The translations under genes and the position numbers were made by a program. The notes beneath the pieces are model-generated. The model had not been told where the DNA came from, did no database searches, and saw only the letters and a program-made list of their open reading frames with translations. A DNA stretch of 5,981 bases from Nitrospirales bacterium. GTDB taxonomy: Bacteria; Nitrospirota; Nitrospiria; Nitrospirales; UBA8639. The stretch lies in contig JACDDF010000163.1 in assembly GCA_013817135.1 (NCBI GenBank), forward strand, positions 1-5,981, read 5' to 3'. Numbering within the stretch: the first letter of the stretch is position 1; every line of letters starts with the position of its first letter. Shown piece after piece: positions 1-4,850 of this stretch.

Positions 1-478
1 GATTTGTCTTGAAAGTCTAACGCATAATGGAACATGTACCACAAGGTTCTGACGTCCCCATGCCGGGGCATCACACGATCCCTAACGGCTCCCTTTGATA
101 ATAATGACAATTCGTTTGAGTGGAGTGGAGTGGAGTGGAGTAGGGTAGGAGGATAGATGACAGGCAAGCACGCACATGCGCGGCTGAGTGAGATTGATTT
201 GAAAATCCCATCCTCACGGAAGCATTGATTTGTTGACCACCAGGCTAGTATAAGAGCACCTTATTGATCAGGAGGCCTATGGTGCACAATAGACCAAACA
301 TGCCCTTCGCCAATCGAGTGATTCGACTGCACTCTCATAAAGCGGAGCGCCAGGCCCTTCAACACCACCTCAAACGACACACTATGTCTCAACCCTTGGC
401 ATAGAGACCTTTGCGGATGGCATTGCAGACTGAAAATTCCCATTGGAAACGGATGATTGGCGTAATTGACGCCATGCG
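1..478. other. Stretch without a recognisable gene
   Basis: I see no convincing coding region here. The longest reading frame is a 60-codon minus-strand frame (261-443). It has no ribosome binding site worth naming, no family resemblance and an irregular composition, so I treat it as chance. The stretch could hold the tail of a gene or RNA that begins left of the window, since a possible plus-strand terminator follows at 479-501, but nothing here proves that. The only clear structure is the TGGAG tandem repeat annotated separately. Confidence 0.5.
118..140. repeat. Short tandem repeat, TGGAG x4
   Basis: Four perfect head-to-tail copies of TGGAG occupy 121-140. They are preceded by a partial copy (GAG, 118-120) and followed by degenerate TAGGG/TAGGA units to about 151. 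It is a simple 5-bp repeat in non-coding sequence, of the kind that gains and loses units by slippage. No gene starts close downstream, so a phase-variation role is not supported. Confidence 0.85.
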
Positions 479-501
479 GCTCCTTGGGGGCTTTTCTTTT
501 T
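479..501 (+). terminator. Possible short intrinsic terminator
   Basis: GCTCC at 479-483 can pair with GGGGC at 487-491 (five pairs, one of them a T-G wobble) around a 3-nt loop. The tract TTTTCTTTTT follows directly at 492-501. The T-tract is good but the stem is short. No plus-strand gene is recognised upstream, so it would end a transcript that enters from the left. It could also insulate the CBS gene downstream. Confidence 0.4.
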
Positions 502-530
502 GACCAATAAATGGTGTGAATGGTTACAAT
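500..530 (+). promoter_or_regulatory. Possible sigma70-type promoter for the CBS gene
   Basis: TTGACC at 500-505 resembles a -35 box and TACAAT at 525-530 resembles a -10 box. The spacer is 19 bp, longer than the preferred 17. The predicted start of transcription would lie near 537, giving a leader of about 65 nt before the ATG at 603. The match is by eye only and overlaps the T-tract of the possible terminator. Confidence 0.35.
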
Positions 531-602
531 GTTCAGGCCTCGGATCCTGTTGGAAAGAAAAATGGCTAGGTACTCATCTCAACGTGGAAGGAGGGCTGGA
601 CC

Positions 603-983
603 ATGGTTTCGATCAAAGAAGTCATGAGTAAAGAACTCAAGAAAATTTCTAGTAAGGCATCAATTTCCGACACCGCACAAAAAATGCGTGATGAACAAGT
701 GGGAGCCCTCTTCATTGAAAAAAATGGAGAACTCGTTGGCAGTGTGAGTGATCGAGAACTTGTGCGAAAGGCCGTCGCCGATAGAAAAGATTTAGAGAAC
801 ACCACCGTGGAGAGTATTATGACCACTCCACTGAATTGCATCGATTCCACAAAGACGCTTCTGGATGCGCAGGATACAATGAGGGATCTTCGTGTAAGGC
901 ATCTTGCGGTGAAAGAAGGGGGAAAGGTTGTCGGAATTATTTCCGTAGGAGATCTCTTGGCGTATTTTACGTGGCGGGCTTAG
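603..983 (+). CDS. Two-CBS-domain protein (CBS pair, stand-alone)
   Basis: A 126-residue soluble protein made of two CBS domains and little else. CBS1 spans about residues 5-60 (EVMSKELKKI, then GALFIEKNGELVGSVSDREL). CBS2 spans about residues 67-124 (ESIMTTPLNCIDS, then VRHLAVKEGGKVVGIISVGDL). Paired CBS domains form a Bateman module that, in known families, binds adenine nucleotides or S-adenosyl ligands and senses cell energy state. Stand-alone versions have no enzymatic domain and their partners are usually unknown. The length is normal for the stand-alone form. The ATG is supported by an excellent ribosome binding site, AAGGAGG at 588-594, eight bases upstream. The gene seems monocistronic: the next gene starts 256 nt downstream. 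Family assignment is firm; ligand and target cannot be read from sequence. Confidence 0.93.
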   Translation: MVSIKEVMSKELKKISSKASISDTAQKMRDEQVGALFIEKNGELVGSVSDRELVRKAVADRKDLENTTVESIMTTPLNCIDSTKTLLDAQDTMRDLRVRHLAVKEGGKVVGIISVGDLLAYFTWRA

Positions 984-1062
984 AACAATTCATCCAGGCG
1001 TGTGAAGAAAAACACCATCTGTACTCCGAAAATAGAGTTGCCCATACCAGTGATGGGGCCAG

Positions 1063-1097
1063 CATAGCTGATTTTCTCATAGCTGAAATTGAGAAAA
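1063..1097. repeat. Paired CATAGCTGA direct repeat with overlapping AT-rich hairpin
   Basis: CATAGCTGA occurs at 1063-1071 and again at 1078-1086, a 15-bp period. Overlapping it, TTTTCTCA (1072-1079) is perfectly complementary to TGAGAAAA (1090-1097) around a 10-nt loop. A purine-rich A tract follows. A terminator would need T residues here, so the hairpin does not work as a plus-strand terminator. The role is unknown. Confidence 0.5.
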
Positions 1098-1159
1098 AAA
1101 AAGAAAAAAGGGGTAGGGATGGGTGGCAAAAACTCTCCCCTCATGCCTGGGCCCTGGAA

Positions 1160-1181
1160 GGGTGTCCCCAAAGGGACATCC
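1160..1181 (+). other. Strong stem-loop upstream of the zinc-ribbon gene
   Basis: Nine consecutive pairs (one G-T wobble) form between GGGTGTCCC at 1160-1168 and GGGACATCC at 1173-1181, closed by the 4-nt loop CAAA. There is no T-tract after it, so it is not a typical terminator. It sits about 58 nt before the GTG start of the zinc-ribbon gene and would lie in its 5' leader if transcription starts upstream. It could act on mRNA stability or as a protein site. Confidence 0.6.
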
Positions 1182-1239
1182 GGTATGCCATAATTTGTCC
1201 TTCAAATTTTCATGCATGTAAGTTTATAGGAGGTGGAAT

Positions 1240-1599
1240 GTGGGTCCTACAAAAGTCATTCCCAAAGAGGGTGCCCTCTACGAGTTCAAAACAGGCAAAC
1301 TGGTTCAAGACGGCCTTCCAACCCGAAAGGAGCAGGAGGCGTATGCTGCTCACCATTACATCGCATTGCCAGTTGTTGATAAAGCGGGGAAACCTTGGGC
1401 TCTTGACGGCCAACCGGTATACTGCTACCGGGGAACACGATTTGAGACAGTAGATGATCAGAAAGTCCATTTAACCCGATGTCCCCCTTGCGGGGGGATG
1501 GGAATTCGGGATGAGGAGATCACGGTGGAATCAGACTGTATTCGTTGTGTCCAATGCGGGCATGAGTTTGATACCCGCCTGGAGATGATGGAAACCTGA
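1240..1599 (+). CDS. Hypothetical protein with C-terminal CxxC/CxxC zinc ribbon
   Basis: A 119-residue soluble protein that I do not recognise as a named family. Residues 1-80 are a mixed charged and hydrophobic region. Residues 81-115 hold four or five cysteines in zinc-ribbon layout: CPPCGG near residue 81 and CIRCVQCGHEF near residue 101, about 16 residues apart. This is a likely structural zinc knuckle of the type used for nucleic-acid or protein contact. The start is GTG (1240-1242), with AGGAGG at 1228-1233 six bases upstream. An ATG two bases earlier (1238) lies in another frame that has no cysteine pattern, so I prefer the GTG. The gene stands alone between the CBS gene and a palindrome. 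That it is a real gene is supported by the cysteine motif and ribosome binding site; function is unknown. Confidence 0.72.
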   Translation: MGPTKVIPKEGALYEFKTGKLVQDGLPTRKEQEAYAAHHYIALPVVDKAGKPWALDGQPVYCYRGTRFETVDDQKVHLTRCPPCGGMGIRDEEITVESDCIRCVQCGHEFDTRLEMMET

Positions 1600-1604
1600 G
1601 TTCT

Positions 1605-1675
1605 CCGATCAATCCTGTAAATTGGGCCGAGCTGCTCCCCCAAACAATGGCTCCCCAGCCCCTTACAGGGATCGG
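1605..1675. repeat. Large imperfect palindrome behind the zinc-ribbon gene
   Basis: CCGATC (1605-1610) and CCTGTAA (1614-1620) pair with the uninterrupted TTACAGGGATCGG at 1663-1675. That gives 13 pairs with a 3-nt bulge on the left arm. Inside, GGGC (1624-1627) pairs with GCCC (1658-1661), enclosing a C-rich loop. It begins five bases after the upstream stop codon and has no T-tract. It could be a structured 3' UTR that protects the mRNA, or a REP-like or MITE-like palindromic unit. I cannot tell whether it recurs in the genome. Confidence 0.6.
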
Positions 1676-1810
1676 TGAGGTCCTCTTTGCAGGCTGAAAC
1701 CCTGTATGGTCAAAAAACTCAAAACTCGCCGTTGAAATACAGGACAACGCAGCCGTCCAATTTTCAGAAACAGATCTAAAACAGGTTTTGTGGGAAATGG
1801 AAGCTGGGTA
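1676..1810. other. Non-coding stretch between palindrome and tRNA relic
   Basis: I see no gene here. A 7-bp inverted repeat, CCTGTAT (1701-1707) with ATACAGG (1737-1743), flanks 29 nt. It carries the same CCTGTA core as the palindrome to its left. Open minus-strand frames through this stretch run across the tRNA relic and have no family resemblance. Confidence 0.45.
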
Positions 1811-1871
1811 GGGACGACGTAAGTGCTTAATTGTATTGGTGGGCCGTGTCGGGGTCGAACCTACGGCCCGC
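1811..1871 (-). repeat. Left att-like direct repeat (tRNA 3' end plus downstream flank)
   Basis: These 61 bases match 3963-4023 in the same orientation with 9 mismatches and no gaps. The last 19 bases (1853-1871) are identical to 4005-4023. The match covers the tRNA 3' end, CCA included, and also about 26 bases beyond the tRNA. It fades on the tRNA-internal side after 1871. The pattern fits the left end of an element that integrated into a tRNA gene, now diverged. Confidence 0.75.
1837..1871 (-). pseudogene. Decayed tRNA 3' end (T arm, acceptor, CCA)
   Basis: Read on the minus strand, GGCCGTAGGTTCGACC is followed by an acceptor strand ending CGGCCCACCA (CCA at 1837-1839). GTTCGA is the hallmark of the T loop. 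The T stem GTAGG/CCGAC has one mismatch. Upstream on the minus strand I find no proper anticodon loop (only a CGG-CTAGA-CCG mini-hairpin), no D arm and no 5' acceptor strand. It is therefore a fragment rather than a tRNA gene. Its resemblance to the tRNA-Lys fragment at 3989-4043 suggests the same parent gene. Confidence 0.7.
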
Positions 1872-1944
1872 GGTCTAGCCGTTGGCGGTTTCGAATTAAT
1901 GTTGTATCTGTTTAGATAGTCTGCGATATCCGTTGGGATACGCT

Positions 1945-1960
1945 CAGGCAGCAATGCCTG
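1945..1960. other. Small GCAA-tetraloop hairpin
   Basis: CAGGCA (1945-1950) and TGCCTG (1955-1960) form six perfect pairs closed by GCAA, a GNRA-type tetraloop. It lies just inside the element's left end. No T-tract follows on either strand. It could be an RNA structure or a recombinase arm site; the role is unknown. Confidence 0.45.
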
Positions 1961-2050
1961 CCACCTCTCCCTTCAGATGTTCTTCCAGGCATACCCAAAA
2001 AGTTTCGCAGCCAAAGCGTTTACGCCCTGGTTTGATCTCCGGGTTGAGCA

Positions 2051-2221
2051 GTGGTCCGCGATGCCGAGCAGATCATTTGCGTTAGCTGCGACAAGGCCAA
2101 CAATCTTTTTGGATACATCTCCGGCGCTATTAAGTCCACCGAAATCAAGGCCAGAGTCGTGGAAATTCTTGAAGGAACAGAGCCGGCCTTCGTTAATTGG
2201 AAGCGGAAATATGGACTTTGA
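2051..2221 (+). CDS. Unassigned small ORF or gene remnant, 56 codons
   Basis: A GTG-initiated frame of 56 codons reads as plausible protein (segments such as VVRDAEQIICVSCDK and GYISGAIKSTEIKARVV, then a C-terminus ending NWKRKYGL). It ends in TGA 34 bases before the RelE-like start. Sequence and composition look more protein-like than the competing frames on either strand. There is no good Shine-Dalgarno and a stop lies two codons before the GTG. It may be the C-terminal end of a longer decayed gene rather than a complete one: the frame ATG at 1977 reads up to the same point in another phase. I do not recognise the family. It sits in the same orientation as the relics that follow. Confidence 0.35.
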   Translation: MVRDAEQIICVSCDKANNLFGYISGAIKSTEIKARVVEILEGTEPAFVNWKRKYGL

Positions 2222-2255
2222 TGAGCCGTAGGCACAAGGGCCTAGAGACGTACTC

Positions 2256-2514
2256 ATGGACTTCCGCATTGCCGACACCTTCTCTGACAGCCTCACTCGC
2301 CTGACCGGTGACGAGCAGAAGGCGGTCAAGACAACCGCCTTCGATTTGCAGCTCAATCCGGCTAATCCAGGAATGAGTTTCCACAAACTTGATAAGGCAA
2401 AAGACAAGAATTTCTGGACAGTGCGGGTTAGCCGAGATATTCGTTTAATCGTCCATAAGACGGAGACCCGTCTGTTGCTGTTACGTCGATCACGATGGCA
2501 ATGATCCCGACTAG
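2256..2514 (+). pseudogene. RelE-like N-terminal domain of a helicase-type protein, frameshifted and truncated
   Basis: The frame opens MDFRIADTFSDSL and keeps the pattern of a RelE/ParE-fold domain: FHKLDKAKDKNFW at about residues 42-54, then VSRDIRLIVHKTETRLLL. From memory, this opening is typical of long proteins in which a RelE-like domain precedes a UvrD/Rep-type helicase. A short stand-alone toxin is the alternative. After LLL at about 2480 the frame runs into RRSRWQ and stops at 2504. Reading the next phase from 2482 gives YVDHDGND, close to the CYVDHHD that I expect after LLL, so two bases appear to be missing. That phase stops at TAG 2512-2514, and everything further is gone. No good Shine-Dalgarno precedes the ATG. 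It is unlikely to make a working product. Confidence 0.7.
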
Positions 2515-2675
2515 TTACTCAAGACCACCTTCAAAGCGGAGATCAACAAAGAACTCTGGGCCACCCTCAACAGCGATACCTCCTGCCTTTCAACAAACCC
2601 AAATCCGGCCGCATCGCCATCAAACGCATCAACCATCTGGGAAATGTGGTTATGAAGGTGCTTAGAGTTGCGTGA
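2515..2675 (+). pseudogene. C-terminal tail of a site-specific DNA methyltransferase, frameshifted
   Basis: Directly after the RelE-like relic, codons from 2515 read LLKTTFKAEINKELWATLNSD, then DTS. At 2584-2585 one base is missing. In the next phase, from 2586, the sequence continues PFNKPKSGRIAIKRINHLGN and then VVMKVLRVA, with TGA at 2673-2675. From memory this is the conserved tail of adenine-specific, Mod/COG2189-like DNA methyltransferases, which commonly end GRIAVKVINHxGDEVxKV. Only about 53 codons survive, with no catalytic motifs (DPPY and FxGxG are absent), so it cannot methylate. It suggests that a restriction-modification or related defence locus once stood here and suffered an internal deletion that joined it to the helicase-type gene. 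Confidence 0.65.
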
Positions 2676-2705
2676 CCATTTATACTCATTTATTATCAAT
2701 TCCAT

Positions 2706-2732
2706 GTATAAGTATGTATAAATTGGTATAAT
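2706..2732 (+). promoter_or_regulatory. Three GTATAA boxes at 10-bp period, with TATAAT -10 box
   Basis: GTATAA occurs at 2706-2711, 2716-2721 and 2726-2731, exactly 10 bp apart, so all three face the same side of the helix. The third is part of TATAAT (2727-2732), a consensus -10 box. Its start of transcription would fall at about 2739-2740, on the ATG of the ATPase. No good -35 box stands 17 bp upstream. The arrangement suggests a leaderless mRNA, and the phased boxes may be an operator for a repressor or the ATPase itself. Confidence 0.5.
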
Positions 2733-2738
2733 TAGGTC

Positions 2739-3923
2739 ATGGATCCTATAAAAAACCCTTTTTCTCCCGGTGCGGGCTCTCCACCTCCAGAACTTGTGGG
2801 GCGCGACCCAATTTTAGAGCAGGCCAGGATTCTTCTCGGACGGGTGCGGCTACGGCGTCCGGAAAAAAGCATGTTGCTCACGGGTCTCCGTGGAGTGGGC
2901 AAAACGGTTCTGCTCAACGAGATCAAACGAATGGCGGATGATCATGGATACCGAACCATCTTTATCGAGGCACACGAAGGCAAAGCATTAGGTCCCTTGA
3001 TTGCCCCTTACTTGCGGAGTCTTCTCTATGACCTGGATCGAATTGCGGGGACCGGAGACAAGGTCAAACGTGGATTGGCTGTTCTCCGAAGTTTTATCGG
3101 CGCGCTCAAACTCACAATGGGCGATATCAGCATAGGATTGGATATCGAGCCAGAAAAGGGCGCCGCAGATAGTGGCGATCTGGAGGTTGACCTGCCTAAC
3201 CTTTTAATCGCCATAGGCGAGGTTGCCGAGGATCGAAAAATCCCTGTGGCTATCTTGATTGATGAGATTCAATATTTCAGCAAGAAGGAATTGGGAGCGT
3301 TGATCATGGCGATGCACAAGATTCAGCAGCATCAGCTCCCTTTAGTGTTGCTGGGTGCGGGTCTGCCTATTCTTCCTGGTTTGGCCGGTGAGTCGAAATC
3401 CTATGCCGAGAGGCTTTTCAGCTTTCCCAATATTGGTGCATTGTCGAAGGAGGATACTGCCAAGGCATTGCAAGATCCGGCGCAAGAGGCCGGAATCGCT
3501 TTCGAGCCTTCCGCCTTAACAGAGGTGTATCGCCTCACGAAAGGCTATCCGTATTTTCTCCAGGAATGGGGCTACGTTGCATGGAATTTAGCCACTTCCA
3601 GCCCAATTACCTTGCAGGTGATTCACGATGCCACGTCGACGGTTATTCCCCGGCTCGACGAAAACTTTTTTCGTGTGCGCTATGAACGGCTCACTCCAAG
3701 TGAAAAAAACTTTCTGAGAGCTATGGCCGCACTCGGACAGGATGCCCATCGCACGGGAGATATTGCAGATATCTTGGGAGTCAAGGTCACCAGTCTCGGT
3801 CCAGTTCGAGCCAAACTTATCAATAAAGGAATGATCTATAGCCCCGCACATGGTGATCTGGCATTTACCGTGCCGCTCTTTAGTGACTTCATGATTCGGA
3901 CGATCCCTACATTTCAAAGGTAG
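2739..3923 (+). CDS. AAA+ ATPase with C-terminal winged-helix-like region (Orc1/Cdc6- or STAND-like)
   Basis: A 394-residue cytoplasmic P-loop ATPase. It has an N-terminal box ELVGRDPILEQA (residues 18-29) typical of AAA_16-like proteins. Walker A is GLRGVGKT at 49-56 and Walker B is AILIDEIQ at 171-178 with acidic pair D175/E176. A sensor-like strand LVLLGAG (202-208) follows, then ERLFSF (224-229) carrying a candidate arginine finger. The lid holds LTKGYPYFLQEWG (266-278). Residues 317-385 look like a winged helix (LTPSEKNFLRAMA, then TGDIADILGV, then LINKGMI), probably for DNA binding. Length is usual for this prokaryotic family, whose members are scattered and often mobile; their role is mostly unknown. 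No effector domain is fused. The ATG overlaps the expected transcription start and only a weak TAGG lies upstream, pointing to leaderless translation. All catalytic motifs are present, so the gene is probably functional, unlike its upstream neighbours. Confidence 0.9.
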   Translation: MDPIKNPFSPGAGSPPPELVGRDPILEQARILLGRVRLRRPEKSMLLTGLRGVGKTVLLNEIKRMADDHGYRTIFIEAHEGKALGPLIAPYLRSLLYDLDRIAGTGDKVKRGLAVLRSFIGALKLTMGDISIGLDIEPEKGAADSGDLEVDLPNLLIAIGEVAEDRKIPVAILIDEIQYFSKKELGALIMAMHKIQQHQLPLVLLGAGLPILPGLAGESKSYAERLFSFPNIGALSKEDTAKALQDPAQEAGIAFEPSALTEVYRLTKGYPYFLQEWGYVAWNLATSSPITLQVIHDATSTVIPRLDENFFRVRYERLTPSEKNFLRAMAALGQDAHRTGDIADILGVKVTSLGPVRAKLINKGMIYSPAHGDLAFTVPLFSDFMIRTIPTFQR

Positions 3924-3962
3924 TGGGGTTAAACAGGCATTTCCCCAAACGAGGTGCTGGCG

Positions 3963-4023
3963 GGGACGACCTAAGTTGTTGATTGAATTGGTGCGCCGTA
4001 TAGTGGTCGAACCTACGGCCCGC
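3963..4023 (-). repeat. Right att-like direct repeat (tRNA-Lys 3' end plus flank)
   Basis: Partner of 1811-1871: same orientation, offset 2152 bp, 52 of 61 positions identical, no gaps. The repeat begins 39 bases after the ATPase stop codon and covers both the tRNA 3' end and the sequence beyond its CCA. A GCTGG match just outside (3956-3960 against 1803-1807), reached with a 1-nt gap, hints that similarity extends a little further left. With its partner it brackets the RelE-like, methyltransferase and ATPase segment. Confidence 0.75.
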
Positions 4024-4043
4024 TGATTAAGAGTCAGCTGCTC
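3989..4043 (-). pseudogene. tRNA-Lys (CTT) 3' fragment
   Basis: On the minus strand from 4043 the sequence starts GAGCA and continues into a perfect 5-bp anticodon stem, GCTGA/TCAGC, around the loop CTCTTAA. The anticodon is CTT, for lysine (4031-4029). A GGGCC variable region and T loop TTCGACC follow, then an acceptor strand ending CGGCGCACCA (CCA at 3989-3991). The T stem GTAGG/ACTAT has one mismatch and a wobble, a sign of decay. Upstream of GAGCA the D arm and 5' acceptor strand are missing: the sequence turns into unrelated bases next to the end of the 4049-4459 gene. A 3' tRNA fragment with an intact CCA is the classic scar of site-specific integration. The complete tRNA-Lys gene should lie elsewhere. 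Confidence 0.85.
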
Positions 4044-4048
4044 AAGAC

Positions 4049-4459
4049 TTAACGACTTGTGGGAATGCCTGAAGTTCTCTTGGGTCTGGGGTTAGGCGTC
4101 TTTTTTACCTTCTTTCGAGTGCTGTGAGATGTTTTGGTCGCATCGCTAGCAGTCTCAAGTAATAGTCGAAGCGCTCGGTTAACGGACTCGTCGTTGGGAA
4201 AGACTTTTGCAAGATCGGGGTCGATGAGTACGAGATTGGTGCCTGCTTTTGCCTTTGAGTAGTACTTCCCTCTAACACCACCCTTCAATTTGGAAAAATC
4301 ATATTCCTTTCTCATTTTATCGTTTTCAGATTCCTTGCTCTTGGCAGATCGCTGGGCTAAGGATTCTTTTTTCACCATCCAAGATATTGTCTTCTTGTCA
4401 CTTCTAATTTTTTCGTTGAGCGGAAGAGTCTCATTTTTGAAAAGTACAAGTTTTCTCAA
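4049..4459 (-). CDS. Antitoxin-like protein, no toxin partner recognised
   Basis: A 136-codon frame opened by TTG. Its central part, MRKEYDFSKLKGGVRGKYY then TNLVLIDPDLAKVFPNDESV then NRALRLLL (residues 49-103), matches the pattern of small proteins usually found as antitoxins: a DFSK...GVRGKY head followed by a ribbon-helix-helix-like segment. Such proteins normally start at the MRKEYDF methionine (4315-4313), so the true product may be 88 residues. Neither start has a strong Shine-Dalgarno; AAGGA lies about 14 bases before the internal ATG. The C-terminus is very basic (repeated KK, KR, RPKR), possibly a read-through extension. The stop is 5 bases from the tRNA-Lys fragment. The gene follows the DUF5615 gene by 16 bases and is AT-rich by comparison, which suggests separate origin. 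Family role is inferred; partner unknown. Confidence 0.6.
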   Translation of the reverse strand: MRKLVLFKNETLPLNEKIRSDKKTISWMVKKESLAQRSAKSKESENDKMRKEYDFSKLKGGVRGKYYSKAKAGTNLVLIDPDLAKVFPNDESVNRALRLLLETASDATKTSHSTRKKVKKTPNPRPKRTSGIPTSR

Positions 4460-4475
4460 TAGCTTGCCATAGGTT

Positions 4476-4850
4476 TCAGGCGGGTCTTAAGCGGATGCGA
4501 CCGGCTTCGACGATGGCCAGCTTATGGGGTAGCCGAGCGAGCACGTCCGTCTGGCGTAGGATCTCCTCGATCAGCTGGAGGATAAAGGCGGCGGTGGCAT
4601 CGCGGGGCAACCCCAGCACGACAATGCCGTCGTAGGTTTCGGGTGGATAATTCCGTACGTCCGCAAAGCCGAAGTCACCGGTCAGGAGACAGGCTTGGTG
4701 ATCTTTGGCATAACGTGCAATGACCGGATCTTTGGCACTCCTCAGGCCAATGTCTCGAACGTCTATGGCTTCGTGGTCGAATTTCTCCAGCAGGGTTTTG
4801 GTGGAACGGGGGAGGTCGGCGTCAATTAAAAATCGCACGGAGGAAATCAA
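4476..4850 (-). CDS. DUF5615 PIN-like toxin
   Basis: A protein of up to 124 residues with the PIN-like (Mut7-C related) DUF5615 fold, a putative metal-dependent RNase toxin. Visible acidic positions are FLIDADLP (D10, D12), KDPVIARYA (D41), LLTGDFGFADVR (D59, D64) and DIGL (D33). Together they match the usual active-site layout. Length is typical. The frame opens with TTG at 4850-4848, whose bases overlap the TGA of the DUF433 gene (TTGA), so translation is coupled. A GTG four codons later (4838-4836) would give the more usual MRFLIDADLP start, and I cannot choose between them. It is preceded by its cognate DUF433 antitoxin and followed by an antitoxin-like gene. No frameshift is seen, so it is probably functional. 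Confidence 0.87.
   Translation of the reverse strand: MISSVRFLIDADLPRSTKTLLEKFDHEAIDVRDIGLRSAKDPVIARYAKDHQACLLTGDFGFADVRNYPPETYDGIVVLGLPRDATAAFILQLIEEILRQTDVLARLPHKLAIVEAGRIRLRPA

Noticed and set aside
261..443. 60-codon minus-strand frame in the left flank
   Set aside because: No family resemblance, no ribosome binding site and no neighbour context; likely chance.
1072..1110. Terminator for the CBS gene
   Set aside because: The 8-bp stem is followed by A residues on the plus strand and not by T; on the minus strand the hairpin has no T-tract behind it either.
836..1453. 205-codon open frame on the plus strand
   Set aside because: It overlaps the end of the CBS gene and most of the zinc-ribbon gene in a different phase. 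It lacks a ribosome binding site at its start and any domain pattern.
1520..1954. 144-codon open frame on the minus strand
   Set aside because: It reads straight through the tRNA T arm and CCA end (giving VGSTPTRPT, a typical artefact of ORFs over tRNA) and overlaps the zinc-ribbon gene. Its N-terminus LPERIPTDIADYLNRYN is protein-like, but I cannot connect it to a family.
1973..2407. 144-codon open frame on the minus strand
   Set aside because: It is antisense to the RelE-like relic and the 56-codon frame; no recognisable motif and no ribosome binding site.
3922..3947. Terminator behind the ATPase gene
   Set aside because: TGGGG and CCCCA can pair, but the stem is only five bases around a large loop and no T-tract follows.
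3960..4060. Complete functional tRNA-Lys gene
   Set aside because: The anticodon arm, T loop and CCA are present, but the D arm and 5' acceptor strand cannot be found and the T stem has a mismatch.
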